Source: Hirundichthys speculiger (lineage: Eukaryota > Chordata > Actinopteri > Beloniformes > Exocoetidae). From it: a stretch of DNA of 64,000 nucleotides. The stretch is taken from positions 496,001-560,000 of the forward strand of contig JAGFBZ010000339.1 in assembly GCA_018398805.1 (NCBI GenBank), given 5' to 3'. Every line of letters begins with the position of its first letter. The stretch's first letter is position 1. Below the pieces are notes generated by a model. That model did no database searches. It was not told the DNA's origin and worked only from the letters and a program-made list of their open reading frames with translations. The translations under genes were made by a program, and so were the position numbers. This document shows, one piece after another, positions 62,011 through 64,000 of the stretch.

Positions 62011-63025
62011 ACTTTATTTCTCTAAAATAATTTATTTATTTTGCTTATCAGAACAAGTTCCAAACAATTTCAGTGCTGAATACCATAATACTTAATGTAA
62101 ACAGTTAGTTACCAAGCAACAACATTTCAATAAACTTGATAAACTCAATAAATAAAAGAGTACTGTAGACTTACCTTTGTTTCCTTGCCTATTACTATTA
62201 CTATTACATCATAGCATACAATACATATAAAGAAATTAAAACACACAAAAATGTGAACAAGAAACGCTGTTAAAGTCAATTTTTTTCTTTACTTTTAGTG
62301 CACACTAAGTAGTAGTAAAAAAAAGAGAAGTAAGCAGTTGCAAAAGGAAAAGTGCAATTTATCTATGACAAACTGGGAAAATATTAATTCAGATGTTGAT
62401 GACGTCTCCATGTGGCTAACAAGCTGCCATCATCCACTGGGCCAAACATGCCTTTTGGAACCTTGGTTTGAACAACCCATGAGACATTATCCCCTTAGGT
62501 GTTTGTGTAGATTTATGGATTTTTCAATAATTTTTTACACTTTTCTCTCTTTATTTTTCTGCTAAATTTTGCAGGGTCTAGATGTTTTGCCTTGTATAAA
62601 AAGACATATGCCTGACAACACTACCCCATAGTCCAAACATATGCAGGAGATTGGTATCATAAGCCGGACACAACTAGTACTTTTCAGAGATTCCAGCAGC
62701 TCCTACGGTGCTCCCATTGGCCTCAGCAGCCTCCTTGACCAGTTTTCATCAGATTGTCCCATATTTTCTCCAGTTCATGGCTGTCTGCACTGTGTTCCAT
62801 GATATATGCCATAAGATGTTTTGTACCCTTCTCCTAACTGACGAGTTTAAAGAACTCTTCTATTTTCAAGAAAACCTTAACAGTCTGCTGAACTTCATTT
62901 GGGGTTAATCAGTGCGAGTTTTATTGATTGGCAGGTGTGTACAAAACAAGAATGAATCCTGTAACTAAATTATTAGGTGTTTTAACAAATTGTGCATACC
63001 CAGTTGTTTTACTTGTCCGGTTTTT
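62011..63025. other. Unassigned AT-rich sequence
   Basis: No gene is visible. The part near 62700-62960 has the feel of transposon subterminal sequence but could not be matched to a family by eye. Confidence 0.35.
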
Positions 63026-63112
63026 CCTTCTAAAGCAGGGGTGTCAGACTCATTTTCAGTGAGGACCACATCAGCATCACGGGTACCCTCGCAGGGCCAG
63101 ATTGGCAGCATG

Positions 63113-63200
63113 AACGTAACAAAATCAAATCAAATCAAATCAAATCAATCAAATCAATCAAATATACTTTATTGATCCCCCAAGTGGAAAATTCAAGTTT
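63113..63200 (-). mobile_element. LINE 3' tail with (GATTT)n end
   Basis: On the minus strand, GGGGGATCAATAAAGTATAT runs into (GATTT)n, seen on the plus strand as AAATC repeats at 63121-63163. It is the same tail type as at 8516, 26500 and 44031. Further LINE sequence to its right was not recognised. Confidence 0.65.
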
Positions 63201-64000
63201 CAAGTACACCAGATGCTGCAGTCTGGTGTACTTGAGGAGCTGCCGGCATCCAGCGCTCCTTTTTCATGTCCCGGTCCTGTGGTCCGAGTGCTAACTCCCG
63301 TTAACAGCCGTTAAAACCTGTTAACAGCCGTTAAAAACCCAGTATATCTCCACAATGGTGAATCAAGTGAGATATCTCCAGGTCAGAGGTGTTAGAATTT
63401 AGAATTATACTTTAAACTGTTAAAGCTAAAGGCCTCAGTGTGGTTGCTTTATGACCTGACAACTGGGGTCTCATGACCTTCCTGACCTGCTCTCTTCCAA
63501 AGAAGTATGCATGGCAATGGTGATAAATTTAGTAACACCCCCATTTCCTGGAGTAAACATAATCATATTAGTTTGGGTTGTGAGACTGGACCATCTGGAT
63601 TTCTGTAGACAAAGGACCATTGAACTCAGAGGAACTAAGGACACGCCTTCTCTGGATCCTTAAAAGATGAACACAACTAACTTGGAGCGTGCATTTGTCC
63701 ATGGCAGCATCTCGGTGATGTTGTGAACAAGTGTACCATCGGCCGATTAAAATATTCTGCATGGCATAATAATTCTTTGTATTCATGATTGTATTAAATT
63801 CTTGATTGACCTTTTGCTTCTAGACTTGTCATTTAGGCACCAAATAAAAAAGAACACCGAGACAAACTTTACAAAGGTGAAACACAGATGAACCAAACTC
63901 CGATGAACCAAACTGTCTCTTCTGGGAAGACCGAGCTCCCTCAGTCTGGTGAGCGATGGAGCCGACCGTCCCAGAGCCTGGTTCATCATGTGGACCAGGT
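63201..64000. other. Unassigned right edge of the window
   Basis: No gene with splice context is visible. TTAACAGCCGTTAAAACCTG repeats locally at 63300-63335. A stretch near 63700-63850 vaguely suggests a long terminal repeat end but lacks any confirmed partner. Confidence 0.35.

Noticed and set aside
63400..63990. Possible long terminal repeat of an endogenous retroelement
   Set aside because: The resemblance is loose, and no partner repeat, primer-binding site or gag/pol frame is in the window.

Overview
The window is from a bony fish, almost certainly a teleost. The evidence is spliced vertebrate genes with short introns, single-Ig CD300/pIgR-like receptor exons of the type fish carry, and typical fish repeats: Tc1 transposons, L2-clade and R2/R4-like LINEs, a tRNA-headed SINE ending in (GATG)n, and many microsatellites. 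No bacterial operon, CRISPR array, rRNA or tRNA gene is visible.

Layout. About 1.15-5.95 kb (minus) is cdc42, complete, with two mutually exclusive 3' coding exons. 7.6-10.35 kb (minus) is a small single-IgV receptor of the CD300/pIgR-like kind. 10.77-14.04 kb is a (TTTC)n tract followed by a decayed L2-clade LINE. 14.04-18.7 kb shows nothing recognisable. 18.7-21.5 kb (minus) is mfsd4a, nine coding exons, intact except for a 5-bp tandem duplication near the start. 23.3-29.1 kb is a transposon cluster: a dead Tc1, a small DNA element between two (TA)n runs, a SINE, a minus-strand LINE and a 'CCGCTACCC' element. 29-42 kb has no protein gene I can name but holds a clear miR-135 hairpin (+) at 37.2 kb. 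42.7-50.2 kb (+) is a LAP2/thymopoietin-like gene with LEM-like and LEM domains. 50.77-56.29 kb (+) is a complete pm20d1 with 13 coding exons. 58.9-59.8 kb (minus) holds the last three coding exons of an acidic chitinase. 60-64 kb is nested transposon debris.

Synteny is the main result. From memory, human 1q32.1 carries MIR135B within LEMD1, with MFSD4A divergent from it and PM20D1 farther along. Here mfsd4a (minus), miR-135 (+), the LEM gene (+) and pm20d1 (+) sit together with the same relative orientation of mfsd4a to miR-135/LEM. This suggests that the LEM gene is the fish counterpart of LEMD1, still with LAP2-like architecture.

Two otherwise well-conserved genes carry small frame-breaking indels in low-complexity tracts: mfsd4a exon 1, and the transmembrane exon of the LEM gene. 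Each could be a real lesion or a sequencing/assembly error. Exon boundaries below were set by hand from GT/AG sites and reading phase.
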